64,000 nucleotides of DNA from Szabonella alba (lineage in GTDB: Bacteria; Pseudomonadota; Alphaproteobacteria; Rhodobacterales; Rhodobacteraceae): contig NZ_JAESVN010000001.1 in the NCBI RefSeq assembly GCF_016765775.1, positions 124,001-188,000 on the forward strand, given 5' to 3'. Both the position numbers and the translations under genes were made by a program. Within the stretch, counting starts at the first letter, position 1, and the number at the start of each line of letters is the position of its first letter. This document shows positions 45,229 to 54,048 of the stretch, one piece after another. The notes under the pieces are model-generated. The model saw only the letters and a list, made by a program, of their open reading frames with translations, was not told where the DNA came from and made no database searches.

Positions 45229-45254
45229 GGACCCGCCTTCGTGCGGGTCCTTTT
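45229..45254 (+). terminator. Intrinsic terminator
   Basis: GGACCCGC (45229-45236), 6-nt loop, GCGGGTCC (45243-45250), then TTTT; 28 bp after the small secreted protein gene. Confidence 0.88.
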
Positions 45255-45329
45255 GCCGTCTGGTTGCAATCTGTGGGCCGCTTTCCATCCTGGCGGGGAT
45301 CGGGCATAAGGATCCAAAAAGGAGGCGTC

Positions 45330-46112
45330 ATGCCCGATCCCCGTTCCCCCCGTCTCTGCGTTCTTATTGATGCCGATAACGTGCCCGCAGGCTATGCCGA
45401 GGCGCTTTTCGAGGAAATCGCCAGTCTGGGCGAAGCCTCGGTCCGGCGCATCTATGGCGACTGGTCGGCGCAGCGTCTGGGCGGATGGGCGCGCAAGGTC
45501 GCCGCATTGGGCATGGTCGCCGATCAGCAGTTTTCCAATACAAGAGGCAAGAACGCCTCCGATATCGGGCTGGTCATTGCGGCGATGGATTTCCTGCATT
45601 CCGGCCTTTTCGATGCGTTTGTGCTGGTCTCTTCCGACAGCGATTTCACGCGGCTTGCGGCGCGGATCCGTGAACAGGGGCTGGATGTCTATGGTATCGG
45701 CGAGAAGAAGACACCCGAAGCCTTCCGCATGGCCTGCAAGCGCTTCATCTATGTCGAGAACCTGAACGGCGAGCCCGAGAAAGAACCCGAGAAGGATTTC
45801 GGGCGCGACGATCTTCGCGAACCGGCCCCCCGCAGCGGGCGCCAGACCGCCGAGCCACAGGCCGCGTCCAGCGCCACCAAGGAGCCGCCGCAAAAGGCGA
45901 TCCCGCTGATCATCGCGGCAATGCGGGCCATCGACCCCGAGGGCGAATGGTATTCGCTGGGCCAGATCGGCCAGTATATCACGCAAGGCACGCCGGATTT
46001 CGACACCCGCACCTATGGCAGCGCCAAACTTTCAGATCTGGTGCGCAAGATAAGCCGTTTCGAGGTGAAGCAAGGCCCCGGCGGGCAATTGCTGGCCCGC
46101 GATGTGGCCTGA
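45330..46112 (+). CDS. NYN-domain (LabA/DUF88) protein with OST-HTH/LOTUS domain
   Basis: A 260-residue predicted RNA-binding ribonuclease-like protein. The NYN/PIN-like domain (~8-145) has acidic residues in LIDADNVP, GKNASDIGLVIAAMD and VSSDSDF. A charged linker (~146-190) leads to an OST-HTH/LOTUS domain (~192-258, AMRAIDPEGEWYSLGQIG...F). ATG 45330 follows GGAGG by 4 bp. Its RNA target is unknown. Confidence 0.88.
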   Translation: MPDPRSPRLCVLIDADNVPAGYAEALFEEIASLGEASVRRIYGDWSAQRLGGWARKVAALGMVADQQFSNTRGKNASDIGLVIAAMDFLHSGLFDAFVLVSSDSDFTRLAARIREQGLDVYGIGEKKTPEAFRMACKRFIYVENLNGEPEKEPEKDFGRDDLREPAPRSGRQTAEPQAASSATKEPPQKAIPLIIAAMRAIDPEGEWYSLGQIGQYITQGTPDFDTRTYGSAKLSDLVRKISRFEVKQGPGGQLLARDVA

Positions 46113-46179
46113 AATGCGTCAGGTGCCACGCAGAGAGCCGTGAGGCAGGCGCGCAGCCCTGACCCGCAGCACCCGGTAT

Positions 46180-47463
46180 TCAGCCGATCGCGGCCAGCAG
46201 CCGCCGCAGCACCACCGGCACGCGATCCCGTTGCAGCGTCAGCGCGCCGCCCGTCACACCGGGCACTGCGGCCTCGGCCCGCGCCTTTTCGGCGGTGTTG
46301 GACAGATGCGCCTGCAAACCCATCCTTTCCGGGTTGAAAAGGCGCAGCAGGCGCAGGTGCTGACTGTCCGGGCGACCCTGCAGGAACAATCGCAGATAGG
46401 ATTGTCCCGTTGCCAGATCCGGCAGAATCCCCGGCGGAAGTTTCGGGCGCAACTGCGCGTAGATCTCTTCCCAGAAAGCGCGCAGATCTGCCCGGCGCAG
46501 CGCCTTGTCCAGCCGCAGCGGATATTCCTCTTCCAGCAGCAGCGGCCCGTCATAGGCCCGGCCCCCCGCCGCGACATAGGCGGCCTGATGTGCCTGCCAG
46601 TCGGGACATGCGGCAATCAGCGGGGTCGCGTTCCAGAATTTATGCCGCCCGATGGCATGCAGGATCGCCGCCCCGGCGGTTCCCGCCATGGCCACCGGAT
46701 GATTAAAGGCCAATGGCAACGGCTTTACCGGCATGGCCCGGGTTGCGGCCAGAAGGTAATAGGGCAGTTCATCCACCTGATCGGTCTTGCAGCGCATCAG
46801 CACCCGGCGGGCCAGCGCGAACAGATCGTCCGATCCGGCATGGTCCAGAAAGCCCCGTGCCACCCCGACCAGCCCGCCATTGAGCAGCGGCACATCCGCC
46901 GCGCGCGGCAGGTCGCCGAATTCCGCCAGAATTCGCGCACGGCGTTCCATCGCTCCATTCGGCAGGGGGCGCCATGTCAGGCAATCGAAATCCCAGACCG
47001 CAGTGATCGGCCTGCGGATCAGCATATCGGCATCCAGCCACAGAACCTGCGCAAAATCCTCCAAAAGATCGGGCAGCATCAGCTTGGCCAGAAACAGCGG
47101 GCTGAAGCGATGCAGAAGCCCGTCAAGTTGCGGGATCTTTTCCATCTTCAGCCGGGCCAGCAGCGTGGCCTCGTCAAAGACGCGGAACTGCACCTTTGGG
47201 GCCATCTGTGCCAGTGCTGCCTGTTGCGCCTGCGTCAGCCCGTCATGTAGGATGACCACATGACCGGCGAAATCCGGTTCCTGCGCCCTCAATGACGCTA
47301 GAACTGCGCCCGCCGCAAAATCAAGACCCGGCGTGATGCCCAGAACAATCGCGCGACTGGAAGCGGTGAAGGACAAGCGGGTAACCTTGGGAACAGGACA
47401 GAACTCGTGACATCTGCAATCATGCGCTGATGCTGCGAAACGCGCAACGCCCTTTGCCATACA
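46180..47463 (-). CDS. Family-8-like glycosyltransferase
   Basis: A 427-residue protein with GT8 features: an N-terminal AIVLGITPGLDFAAGAVLASL fold, a long helix with LLHRFSPLFLAKLMLPDLL, the metal-binding DxD in VLWLDADML, and PLLNGGLVGV. The acceptor is unknown; lipopolysaccharide or exopolysaccharide decoration is plausible. The start is uncertain: ATG 47463 has AAAGGA just upstream, and longer frames would run over the divergent accD start. No polysaccharide genes are adjacent. Confidence 0.78.
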   Translation of the reverse strand, partial: CMAKGVARFAASAHDCRCHEFCPVPKVTRLSFTASSRAIVLGITPGLDFAAGAVLASLRAQEPDFAGHVVILHDGLTQAQQAALAQMAPKVQFRVFDEATLLARLKMEKIPQLDGLLHRFSPLFLAKLMLPDLLEDFAQVLWLDADMLIRRPITAVWDFDCLTWRPLPNGAMERRARILAEFGDLPRAADVPLLNGGLVGVARGFLDHAGSDDLFALARRVLMRCKTDQVDELPYYLLAATRAMPVKPLPLAFNHPVAMAGTAGAAILHAIGRHKFWNATPLIAACPDWQAHQAAYVAAGGRAYDGPLLLEEEYPLRLDKALRRADLRAFWEEIYAQLRPKLPPGILPDLATGQSYLRLFLQGRPDSQHLRLLRLFNPERMGLQAHLSNTAEKARAEAAVPGVTGGALTLQRDRVPVVLRRLLAAIG

Positions 47464-47551
47464 TCCTTTACACGGGGTTGCCCGCGATTGCATTTCCGGT
47501 CCCGAAGGCTTATCTGGCAACTCGATCCGCAGACCAGAGGGCCCAACGTCG

Positions 47552-48604
47552 ATGAACTGGATTACCAATTATGTCCGCCCGACGATCAACTCGCTTTTTT
47601 CGCGCCGTGAGGTGCCCGAGAACCTCTGGACCAAATGTCCCGAATGCGGAACCATGCTGTTCCACCGGGAACTGAAGGACAATCTGAACGTCTGCACCGC
47701 CTGCGATCACCACATGGCGATCACCCCGCGCGAGCGTTTTGCCAAACTCTTCGACGGGGGCCTCTTTGCCGAGGTGAAGGTGCCCGAGCCCTTGGCCGAT
47801 CCGCTGCAGTTCCGCGATCAGAAGAAATATCCCGAACGCATGCGGGCCGCGCAGAAGGCGACCGGCGAAAAAGACGCGATGCTGGTCGCTGAAGGAGAGC
47901 TTGCCCGCACGCCCATCGTGGCCGTGGCGCAGGATTTCAGCTTCATGGGCGGATCCATGGGCATGTATGTCGGTAATGCGATCCTTGCCGCCGCCGAACG
48001 CGCGGTGAAGATGAAGCGCCCGCTGGTGCTGTTTTCCGCCGCCGGGGGCGCGCGGATGCAGGAAGGCATCCTGAGCCTGATGCAGATGCCGCGCACTACG
48101 GTCGCGGTGCAGATGCTGCGCGAGGCGGGGCTGCCCTATATCGTTGTGCTGACCCATCCGACGACGGGTGGTGTCACGGCTTCCTATGCGATGCTGGGTG
48201 ATGTGCATATCGCCGAACCCAATGCCCTGATCTGCTTTGCCGGGCCGCGCGTGATTGAACAGACGATCCGCGAGAAACTGCCCGAGGGGTTTCAGCGCGC
48301 GGAATATCTGCTGGATCATGGCATGCTGGACCGCGTGACCCATCGCCGCGACATGCGCGACGAACTGGCAACCGTGCTGCGGATGCTGATGAAACTGCCG
48401 CCTGCGGTGCGGGGCGATCTGCCGGCACCCGAGGCCGGTGCTGCCTCACCCGCCGATGCGGCGGCCAAGGACAGTGCGGCCGCAAAACCCGCCGAGACCA
48501 AACCGGCGGCGACGGCGAAGGGTGGCGATACCAAGCCCGCCGATGCAAAATCTGCCCCTGCCAAGGCGCCGGACGCCAAGGGCTCCGGAACGAAAGCAAC
48601 CTGA
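47552..48604 (+). CDS. accD: Acetyl-CoA carboxylase carboxyltransferase beta subunit
   Basis: A 350-residue subunit that transfers CO2 from carboxybiotin to acetyl-CoA for fatty acid synthesis. The N-terminal zinc ribbon Cys29, Cys32, Cys48, Cys51 matches E. coli AccD. The crotonase-like core (~65-285) has MGGSMGMYVG and AGGARMQEG. The last ~60 residues are an Ala/Lys/Pro/Asp-rich, likely disordered tail not found in E. coli. It is followed by folC 2 bp after the stop, the common accD-folC operon. Confidence 0.96.
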   Translation: MNWITNYVRPTINSLFSRREVPENLWTKCPECGTMLFHRELKDNLNVCTACDHHMAITPRERFAKLFDGGLFAEVKVPEPLADPLQFRDQKKYPERMRAAQKATGEKDAMLVAEGELARTPIVAVAQDFSFMGGSMGMYVGNAILAAAERAVKMKRPLVLFSAAGGARMQEGILSLMQMPRTTVAVQMLREAGLPYIVVLTHPTTGGVTASYAMLGDVHIAEPNALICFAGPRVIEQTIREKLPEGFQRAEYLLDHGMLDRVTHRRDMRDELATVLRMLMKLPPAVRGDLPAPEAGAASPADAAAKDSAAAKPAETKPAATAKGGDTKPADAKSAPAKAPDAKGSGTKAT

Positions 48605-48606
48605 TC

Positions 48607-49893
48607 ATGGCCGCAACCGGGGGGGGCGCTGCGGGGTCCGATCTGCTGTTGCAGCGGATGATGACGCTGCATCCCAAGATCATCGACCTGACACTGGACC
48701 GGGTGGACCGGCTGCTCGCAGCGCTTGACCATCCCGAACACCGCCTGCCGCCGGTGATCCATGTCGCGGGCACCAATGGCAAGGGGTCGACCCTTGCGAT
48801 GATCCGGGCCGGGCTGGAAGGGGCGGGGCTGCGCGCGCATGTCTATACCTCGCCGCATCTGGCACGGTTTCATGAACGGATCCGTCTTGCCGGTGATCTG
48901 ATCGCCGAGGATCATCTGACGGCGCTGCTGGATGAGGTGATCGCCGCCAATGGCCCGGCCTCGATTACCTTTTTCGAGGCGACGACCTGTGCGGCCTTTC
49001 TGGCCTTTTCCCGGGTTCCGGCGGATTACCTGCTGCTGGAGGTGGGTCTGGGCGGGCGGGTTGATGCGACCAATGTGATCGACCGTCCGGCGCTGACCGT
49101 CATCACGCCGGTCTCGATCGACCATCAGCAATATCTGGGGGAAACGCTGGCCGCGATTGCGGGCGAAAAGGCGGGGATCCTGAAACGCGGTGTGCCTTGC
49201 GTGGTCGGACCACAGGCGCCCGAGGCGCTGGAGGTGATCGAGGCGCGGGCGGCCCGACTGGGGGCGCCGCTGCTGGTTCATGGCCAGCACTGGCACTGTT
49301 TTGCCGAGGCCGGGCGCATGGTCTTTCAGGATGAGAACGGTCTGCTGGACCTGCCCTTGCCGAACCTGCCCGGGCCACATCAGATCGACAATGCCGGGGC
49401 GGCACTGGCGGCATTGCGTGCGCTGGACAGGGGCGTGGCCGAGGCTGCCGTCACCCGCGCCGAATGGCCCGCCCGGATGCAGCGCCTGCGCCATGGCCCG
49501 CTGGTCGAGGCCGCAGGGCCGGGGATCGAGCTTTGGCTGGATGGCGGCCACAACCCGGCGGGGGGGGGCGCGGTCGCCGCAACCCTGTCGGCAATGCCGC
49601 CGCGCGCGACGCATCTGATCTGCGGGATGCTGAACACCAAGGATGTGACGGGCTATATGCGCCCGCTTGCCCCGCATGTGGCCAGCCTGACGGCGGTGTC
49701 CATTCCCGGTGAGGCCGCGACCCTGCCCGCCGACGAGACCCGCGATGCGGCCCGCAGGGCAGGGATCGAGGCCGAAAGCGCCGAAACGGTGATCGGGGCG
49801 CTGACAGCGATCCGCACACGCGACCCTGCCGCCCGCGTGCTGATTTGCGGCTCGCTGTATCTTGCCGGGCAGGTGCTGCGGGAAAACGGCTGA
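48607..49893 (+). CDS. folC: Folylpolyglutamate synthase / dihydrofolate synthase
   Basis: A 428-residue Mur-ligase-family enzyme adding glutamate to dihydropteroate and tetrahydrofolate. It has the P-loop HVAGTNGKGST (about residues 55-65), YTSPHLARFHERI, DHQQYLG (catalytic region) and C-terminal WLDGGHNPAG. ATG 48607 lies 2 bp after accD. The next gene on this strand is more than 1.2 kb away, so it probably ends the operon. Confidence 0.94.
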   Translation: MAATGGGAAGSDLLLQRMMTLHPKIIDLTLDRVDRLLAALDHPEHRLPPVIHVAGTNGKGSTLAMIRAGLEGAGLRAHVYTSPHLARFHERIRLAGDLIAEDHLTALLDEVIAANGPASITFFEATTCAAFLAFSRVPADYLLLEVGLGGRVDATNVIDRPALTVITPVSIDHQQYLGETLAAIAGEKAGILKRGVPCVVGPQAPEALEVIEARAARLGAPLLVHGQHWHCFAEAGRMVFQDENGLLDLPLPNLPGPHQIDNAGAALAALRALDRGVAEAAVTRAEWPARMQRLRHGPLVEAAGPGIELWLDGGHNPAGGGAVAATLSAMPPRATHLICGMLNTKDVTGYMRPLAPHVASLTAVSIPGEAATLPADETRDAARRAGIEAESAETVIGALTAIRTRDPAARVLICGSLYLAGQVLRENG

Positions 49894-50256
49894 AGGGGCG
49901 GGGATGGGCGATCCATCCGTTTGGCGCGACCTGCTGCAGGAGTTATGTAAGCAGGCTGCTGAAGCGGCACTGTCGACGCTTGGAGCTAGGGCAATCATTC
50001 TGCTTTGAATTGTAGATCTGGGTGATCCGGGCGGACGAGGAAAAGCATTGCTTTTCCCTGCCCGCAGAGCAACCTTTGTCCAAGGACCGCCAGCAAAGTG
50101 TGACACGCAAAGACAGCGCCTGCCCGGGGGCGGGCGGGCGGGCGCTGTCGGGCGGCCTTTGGGCCATCGGATGGCAAGCAGGAACCGCGCCGCACGGCCG
50201 GGGCGATGGCCCCGGCCCGAGAATAGCCCGGGAAATGTTCCCTGTTCTTCACCCCG
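49894..50256. other. 363-bp hairpin-rich gap
   Basis: No protein gene is convincing. Hairpins seen: GGAAAAGC-ATT-GCTTTTCC (50039-50057); GACAGCGCC / GGCGCTGTC (50112-50149) with a C/G-rich loop; and a 9-bp stem at 50196-50217. The segment 49960-50060 is less GC-rich than its surroundings. It probably contains the terminators of folC (+) and radC (-); a small RNA is possible but unproven. Confidence 0.4.
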
Positions 50257-51018
50257 CTAAAGATACCCCGCTGACCGGAAACTGAGTTCACGCTCCTTCC
50301 CGATAATCAGGTGATCGTGCAGCACCATCCCCAGCACCTCGGCGGCGGCGCGGATTTGCGCGGTCATGTCGATATCGGCGCCCGAGGGGGTGGGGTCGCC
50401 CGACGGGTGGTTATGCACAAGGATCAGCGCTGAGGCATTCAGTTCCAGCGCGCGCTTGACCACCTCACGCGGATAGACCGGCACATGATCAACGGTGCCG
50501 GTGGCCTGTTCCTCATCTGCGATCAGCACATTCTTGCGGTCCAGAAACAGGATGCGGAACTGCTCGGTCTCCCGATGGGCCATGGCGGTGTGGCAGTAAT
50601 CCAGCAGCGCCGCCCATGAGGACAGGACCGGCCGGTGCATCACCCGCGCCCGCATCATGCGCTGCGCCGCTGCCTCGACGATCTTCAATTCCTGCACCAC
50701 CGCATCGCCCACCCCCTGCACCGCCGTCAGCCTTGCGGGGGGCGCGGTCACGACCCTGTTGAAATCACCGAACGTGTCCAGCAGCAGCCGCGCCAGCGGT
50801 TTGACATCCTGCTGGGGAATGGCGCGGAACAGCACCAGTTCCAGCAATTCGTAATCGGGCATCGCCCCCGCCCCACCCTGCATAAAACGCGCGCGCAACC
50901 GCTTGCGGTGATCCTTGATATAGGAGGGCAGGCGCGCAGGCAGGGCCGCAACCGGCGCCTCATCGGCATCGCCGAAAAGCGGCAGGGCAGAATCGTGGAA
51001 GGCGGATCGCTGGGCCAT
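50257..51018 (-). CDS. radC: RadC/JAB-domain DNA repair protein
   Basis: A 253-residue protein with an N-terminal helix-hairpin-helix region (~70-110, LTAVQGVGDAVVQELKIVEA) and a C-terminal JAMM-like metal site HNHPSGDPTPSGAD (about residues 205-218). The historical DNA-repair role is doubtful, so the biochemical function remains open. Start 51018 with AAGG upstream gives normal family length; a longer frame to 51279 is not conserved. Confidence 0.9.
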   Translation of the reverse strand: MAQRSAFHDSALPLFGDADEAPVAALPARLPSYIKDHRKRLRARFMQGGAGAMPDYELLELVLFRAIPQQDVKPLARLLLDTFGDFNRVVTAPPARLTAVQGVGDAVVQELKIVEAAAQRMMRARVMHRPVLSSWAALLDYCHTAMAHRETEQFRILFLDRKNVLIADEEQATGTVDHVPVYPREVVKRALELNASALILVHNHPSGDPTPSGADIDMTAQIRAAAEVLGMVLHDHLIIGKERELSFRSAGYL

Positions 51019-51194
51019 GTCCGAAGCCTTGCCTTGCAAGATGAAGGAACCGTTAACGCCGCCCCGGCCGCAGCACGAAACCTGTCGATGGGCGGAGAAG
51101 GGGCCGGAAACTGCCCCAGCCGTCATCCCCCGCAGCGGATGGTTGACTTTTTCACGCGCTGCGCCACGCTGGGGCAGTGCAAGGAGGATCGACC

Positions 51195-51512
51195 ATGACC
51201 CACGACCGGCACGATCTGACATCCGAAGGCGATGGCGCCGACTGGGATGCTGCGGAATGGGAACGTCCCGACTGGACACCGGACTGGTCGCAGCCTGACC
51301 GTGACGCGCAAATCACGGATGCCGCCCTGACGCAGGGGGAACTGTGGTTCCGTCTGGTCTTTCTGCTGTTCTGCCTTGGACTGCTGGCCTTCACGCTGTG
51401 GTATCGCGGCCTTCCGCGCGGTGTGGCGCAGCTTGAACTGATCGCCGTGGCGGGCCTGTTCTTTGGCGGGGCCGCCGGGGGGACGGCGCTGCGGCTGCTG
51501 CGGGGGCGCTGA
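51195..51512 (+). CDS. Small membrane protein with acidic Trp-rich N-terminus
   Basis: A 105-residue protein with a hydrophilic, Asp/Trp-rich N-terminus (WDAAEWERPDWTPDWSQ) and two predicted helices (~55-75 and ~83-100). No family is recognised. AAGGAGG lies 8 bp before ATG 51195. It is translationally coupled to the next small membrane gene (TGATG). Confidence 0.78.
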   Translation: MTHDRHDLTSEGDGADWDAAEWERPDWTPDWSQPDRDAQITDAALTQGELWFRLVFLLFCLGLLAFTLWYRGLPRGVAQLELIAVAGLFFGGAAGGTALRLLRGR

Positions 51513-51790
51513 TGGGGGGCTGGCAATGGCTTTGGCTGGGGCTGCAATCGGTGGTCTTTGCCCTCTGGGCCTTCTGGATGTTCCGCTGCCTGTTCCGCCT
51601 GCGCGCCCGTGTCGTGGCGCAGACCGGATCGGCGTTGCCGGGGCCGGTCGCGTCCTTGCGCGGGTTCCGCGATTTCATGACCCTGCCGGAATTCACCCGT
51701 GACCGCCGGGTGCTGGGCCTGCTGACGCTTGTCATGTTTGCAACAATTGCGGGCTGGGCCGCTCTGGTCAGGGGCGGCGGTCCGGTCTAA
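51512..51790 (+). CDS. Small membrane protein of unknown function
   Basis: A 92-residue protein with an N-terminal helix (~5-25, very Trp-rich) and a C-terminal helix (~68-88) separated by a basic loop. It overlaps the previous gene by one base and ends 9 bp before zapE. The three genes likely form one operon, so a link to the cell envelope or division is possible but only inferred. Confidence 0.75.
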   Translation: MGGWQWLWLGLQSVVFALWAFWMFRCLFRLRARVVAQTGSALPGPVASLRGFRDFMTLPEFTRDRRVLGLLTLVMFATIAGWAALVRGGGPV

Positions 51791-51799
51791 CAAAGGGCC

Positions 51800-52909
51800 A
51801 TGCGGCAGACTGTTTCAGAGCTTTACGAGTCCCGAATCGCGGCCGGTGCGCTGCGCGCCGATCCCGCGCAGCAGGCGGTGCTGCCCCGGCTTGAGGCGCT
51901 GCGAACATGGGTGGAATCCCAGGGTGAGCGCAAGCGCGGTCTGCTGTCGGGGCTGTTCCGCAAGGAAGATCCGCCGCCCAGGGGGCTTTACCTTTGGGGC
52001 GGCGTCGGGCGCGGCAAGTCCATGGTGATGGATCTGTTCGTTGCCGCCACTGACAGCCCTGCCACGCGGCGCGTACATTTCCATGCCTTCATGCAGGAAA
52101 TCCATCGCGCCATGCATGAGGCGCGCAAGACCGGGGTTGATGATGCGCTGGCCCCCGTGGCGGCGGCGATCATCCGCGACCTGCGGCTCTTGGCCTTTGA
52201 TGAGATGCAGATCACCGATATCACCGATGCGATGATCGTGGGGCGGCTGTTCGAGAAACTGTTGGCAGGCGGGGTCGTGGTCGTTGCCACCTCGAACCGT
52301 GTGCCCGAGGATCTGTACAAGGACGGTCTGAACCGTAACCTCTTCCTGCCCTTCATAGCACTTTTGCGGGAGCGGATGAAGGTGGTGGAACTGCAAAGCC
52401 CGCATGACTACCGCCAGCACCGTCTGGCCGGGGCGCAGGTCTATTTCCATCCCGCATCGACAGCGCGGGACGAAATGGACGCGATCTGGCGCGATCTGTC
52501 GGGCGGGGGCGAGGCCGCGCCGCTGGTCCTGCCGGTCAATGGCCGCAAGGTGGAACTGCCCTGTTTTGCCAATGGTGTGGGGCGGGCCAGTTTCTGGGAT
52601 CTTTGCGCCAAACCGCTGGGTCCCGCCGATTTTCTGGCCATCGCGGGCGCGGTGCGGGTGCTGATGCTTGAAGATATCCCGCAGCTTTCCTCAACGAATT
52701 ACAACGAGGCCAAGCGTTTCGTGACCCTGATCGACGCGCTGTATGAGGCGCGGGTGCGCCTGATCGCCTCGGCGGCGGAAGCGCCGGAACGGCTGTATAT
52801 CGAAGGGACGGGATCCTTTGAATTCGAACGCACGGCTTCACGCCTGCGCGAAATGCAGGCTGCGGACTGGGCCCGAAACGCTGCTGACGCGGGGTCTGCG
52901 GCCCGCTGA
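51800..52909 (+). CDS. zapE: Cell division protein ZapE (AFG1-like ATPase)
   Basis: A 369-residue AAA+-like ATPase that interacts with FtsZ at constriction in enterobacteria. Walker A is GGVGRGKS (67-74); Walker B/sensor is RLLAFDEMQITDITDAMI. The RVPEDLYKDGLNRNLFLPFIA and SSTNYNEAKRFVTLIDALYE segments are AFG1/ZapE-specific. Length and motifs are complete. Confidence 0.94.
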   Translation: MRQTVSELYESRIAAGALRADPAQQAVLPRLEALRTWVESQGERKRGLLSGLFRKEDPPPRGLYLWGGVGRGKSMVMDLFVAATDSPATRRVHFHAFMQEIHRAMHEARKTGVDDALAPVAAAIIRDLRLLAFDEMQITDITDAMIVGRLFEKLLAGGVVVVATSNRVPEDLYKDGLNRNLFLPFIALLRERMKVVELQSPHDYRQHRLAGAQVYFHPASTARDEMDAIWRDLSGGGEAAPLVLPVNGRKVELPCFANGVGRASFWDLCAKPLGPADFLAIAGAVRVLMLEDIPQLSSTNYNEAKRFVTLIDALYEARVRLIASAAEAPERLYIEGTGSFEFERTASRLREMQAADWARNAADAGSAAR

Positions 52910-52919
52910 TCCAGGGCGC

Positions 52920-52934
52920 GGAACCACGGGTTCC
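52920..52934 (+). terminator. Short inverted repeat after zapE
   Basis: GGAACC-ACG-GGTTCC, a 6-bp stem with a 3-nt loop, 10 bp after zapE. It may terminate zapE; no T-run is present. Confidence 0.35.
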
Positions 52935-53025
52935 CTGCGCTGATGCAGAACTGCTGCGCGTCCCTGCCCATTTTCGCACCAAGCCCGATCCCCTATGTCC
53001 GGTGGCAGCAAAGGACAGGTGACAC

Positions 53026-54018
53026 ATGGGACTTCTGGTCGACGGCAAATGGCAGGACAAATGGTATGACACCAAGTCCAATGACGGAAGATTCGCGCGG
53101 GATGAGGCGAAGTTCCGCAATTGGGTGACGGCGGACGGCACGGCCGGTCCCTCGGGTGAGGGCGGTTTCAAGGCCGAAAGCGGGCGCTATCATCTTTACG
53201 TCTCATACGCCTGTCCCTGGGCGCATCGCGCGCTGATCTTCCGCGCGATCAAGGGGCTGGAGCCGCATATCGGCGTTTCGGTCGTGCATCCGGAAATGCT
53301 GTCGGATGGCTGGACTTTTGCATCCGATTACGAGGGCGCGACGGGGGACCGGCTGTTCGGTCTGCCCTTCCTGCGCGACCTTTACACCCGAGACCGGCCT
53401 GACATGACAGGCCGCGTGACCGTGCCGGTGCTGTGGGACAAGCAAAGCGGGCGGATCGTGTCGAACGAATCCTCGGAAATCATCCGCATGTTCAATTCGG
53501 CTTTTGACGGCATCACCGGCAATGCTGATGATTACTGGCCGCAGGATCTGCGCGCGGCGATCGAACCGGTGAATGACCGCATCTATGACACGGTGAATAA
53601 CGGCGTCTACAAGGCGGGTTTCGCGACGACGCAGAAAGCCTATGACGCGGCGGTGCATCCGCTGTTCGACAGTCTGGACTGGCTGGAGGACCGGCTGTCC
53701 GCAAACCGCTATCTGATGGGCGACCGGCTGACCGAGGCGGATTGGCGGCTGTTCACCACGCTGATCCGGTTTGATCCGGTCTATCACCTGCATTTCAAGT
53801 GCAACCGGCGGCGGCTGGTCGATTATCCCGCCTTGTGGGCCTATACACGCGAGCTGTATCAATGGCCGGGGGTGCGCGAGACGGTGAATTTTGACCACAT
53901 CGTGCGGCATTACCATTTCAGCCATGACATGATAAATCCCAACCGGATCATCCCGGTCAATCCGGTTCTGGATCATGACGAACCGCATGGGCGGGAGGCA
54001 GTGCAGAAGGCGGCCTGA
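53026..54018 (+). CDS. Glutathionyl-hydroquinone reductase (YqjG/ECM4 type GST)
   Basis: A 330-residue Xi-class glutathione transferase reducing glutathionyl-hydroquinones. The catalytic Cys63 lies in YACPWAHRAL, and the C-terminal half has an all-helical domain with LTEADWRLFTTLIRFDPVY and CNRRRLVDYP, diagnostic of the family. It is cytoplasmic and complete. It is followed by a CbiX-like gene after 30 bp. Confidence 0.93.
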   Translation: MGLLVDGKWQDKWYDTKSNDGRFARDEAKFRNWVTADGTAGPSGEGGFKAESGRYHLYVSYACPWAHRALIFRAIKGLEPHIGVSVVHPEMLSDGWTFASDYEGATGDRLFGLPFLRDLYTRDRPDMTGRVTVPVLWDKQSGRIVSNESSEIIRMFNSAFDGITGNADDYWPQDLRAAIEPVNDRIYDTVNNGVYKAGFATTQKAYDAAVHPLFDSLDWLEDRLSANRYLMGDRLTEADWRLFTTLIRFDPVYHLHFKCNRRRLVDYPALWAYTRELYQWPGVRETVNFDHIVRHYHFSHDMINPNRIIPVNPVLDHDEPHGREAVQKAA

Positions 54019-54048
54019 CCGCCCTGTGCCGCAAGGAAGGGCAAGGCA

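Noticed and set aside
51044-51048. GGAAC upstream of the small membrane genes as an EcfG site
   Set aside because: No correctly spaced -10 follows on the + strand.
52920-52934. EcfG promoter pair at GGAACC-ACG-GGTTCC
   Set aside because: Neither GGAAC has a CGTT at 16-17 bp; it is only a short inverted repeat after zapE.
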